From assembly GCA_024636215.1 (NCBI GenBank), contig JAGXHL010000048.1, positions 1 to 43,847 on the forward strand: 43,847 bases of DNA, given 5' to 3'. Below are positions 43,638 to 43,847 of the stretch, piece by piece. The translations under genes and the position numbers were made by a program. Below the pieces are notes generated by a model that did no database searches, was not told the origin of the DNA, and saw nothing but the letters and a program-made list of their open reading frames with translations. The DNA is from Deltaproteobacteria bacterium (lineage in GTDB: Bacteria; Desulfobacterota; Desulfuromonadia; Desulfuromonadales; BM103). How positions within the stretch are numbered: position 1 is the stretch's first letter; each line of letters starts with the position of its first letter.

Positions 43638-43847
43638 CTATGACGTGATCGCGGCTTTAAAAGGGAGTACTTTTTTATCGACCGCCCCGGCTTTGCCAGC
43701 GGCGCCCGCAGCAGCGGCCTTCTTCCTGTTGGGCGCATACTCCGGCACGATCTCCTGGAGCTTTTCGACGACCCCCTCCAGATCCATGACTTTGGTGGTC
43801 CAGTAAAGTTCGTCCAGTTTGGCCAGCAGCCATTCGCGATCGCAGAC
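43638..43847 (-). CDS. Partial CDS, C-terminus of a possible CapD-type nucleotide-sugar epimerase/dehydratase
   Basis: Only the last 69 residues are in the window; the gene continues past the right edge. The visible piece reads CDREWLLAKLDELYWTTKVM, then EGVVEKLQEIVPEYAPNRKK, and ends in an Ala/Gly/Lys-rich tail. A two-helix end closing in LxxIVPEYxP is typical of CapD/FlaA1/WbpM-type UDP-sugar epimerase-dehydratases, which would fit a surface polysaccharide locus next to a PEP-CTERM protein. With so little sequence the call is tentative. Confidence 0.5.
   Translation of the reverse strand, partial: VCDREWLLAKLDELYWTTKVMDLEGVVEKLQEIVPEYAPNRKKAAAAGAAGKAGAVDKKVLPFKAAITS

Overview
The window looks like a Desulfuromonas/Geobacter-type deltaproteobacterial chromosome (inference). 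The pointers are a four-gene NAD(P)-linked [NiFe] hydrogenase with the beta-gamma-delta-alpha order of group 3b sulfhydrogenases, a PEP-CTERM protein, a long-form queF, an extended-permease pst operon, and short palindromic repeats beside a decayed REP-type transposase. No rRNA, tRNA, CRISPR, intact insertion sequence or prophage was seen.

Layout. 1-2.9 kb (+): an MFS exporter and an unrecognised 436-residue protein with faint N-formylglutamate-amidohydrolase-like features. 3.0-9.0 kb (-): a new 54-residue gene, hisN, queF, a Rep/UvrD helicase and sthA, with 7-8-nt tandem-repeat arrays and a 169-bp palindromic element between them. 9.1-10.3 kb (+): a small membrane protein with a clear promoter, and a duplicated zinc-ribbon protein behind a Fur-box-like site. 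10.2-14.1 kb (-): hydBGDA hydrogenase operon with 4-bp overlaps. 14.5-19.4 kb (+): otsA-like synthase, GH65 phosphorylase, and two paralogous half-size permeases. 19.6-28.8 kb (-): the phosphate system pstS, pstC, pstA, pstB, phoU and phoB-phoR. 29.0-29.3 kb (+): a small cysteine-rich protein. 29.4-32.6 kb (-): a 38-residue membrane peptide, a receiver-histidine kinase, a GT4 glycosyltransferase and a PAP2 phosphatase. 33.0-36.8 kb: psiE (+), a lone TRAP binding protein (-) and a Na/Pi cotransporter (-). 37.1-42.1 kb (-): a tightly overlapping four-gene operon (unknown 819-residue protein, divergent phosphatidylserine decarboxylase, Lgt-like membrane protein, DUF2062 protein). 42.2-43.8 kb: a frameshifted transposase remnant, another palindromic element, a lamin-tail-domain PEP-CTERM protein, and the 3' end of a gene cut by the window.

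The main theme is phosphate. Between 19.6 and 36.8 kb lie the high-affinity transporter, its two-component system, psiE and a low-affinity Na/Pi carrier. Pairs or triplets of a YTAACN hexamer at an exact 11-bp period lie upstream of pstS (two sites), psiE and the Na/Pi carrier, so this is probably one PhoB regulon whose Pho-box half-site differs from the E. coli CTGTCAT. The neighbouring GT4 and PAP2 genes and the later phosphatidylserine decarboxylase operon raise the possibility of membrane-lipid remodelling (inference). The least understood part is the operon around the 819-residue protein.
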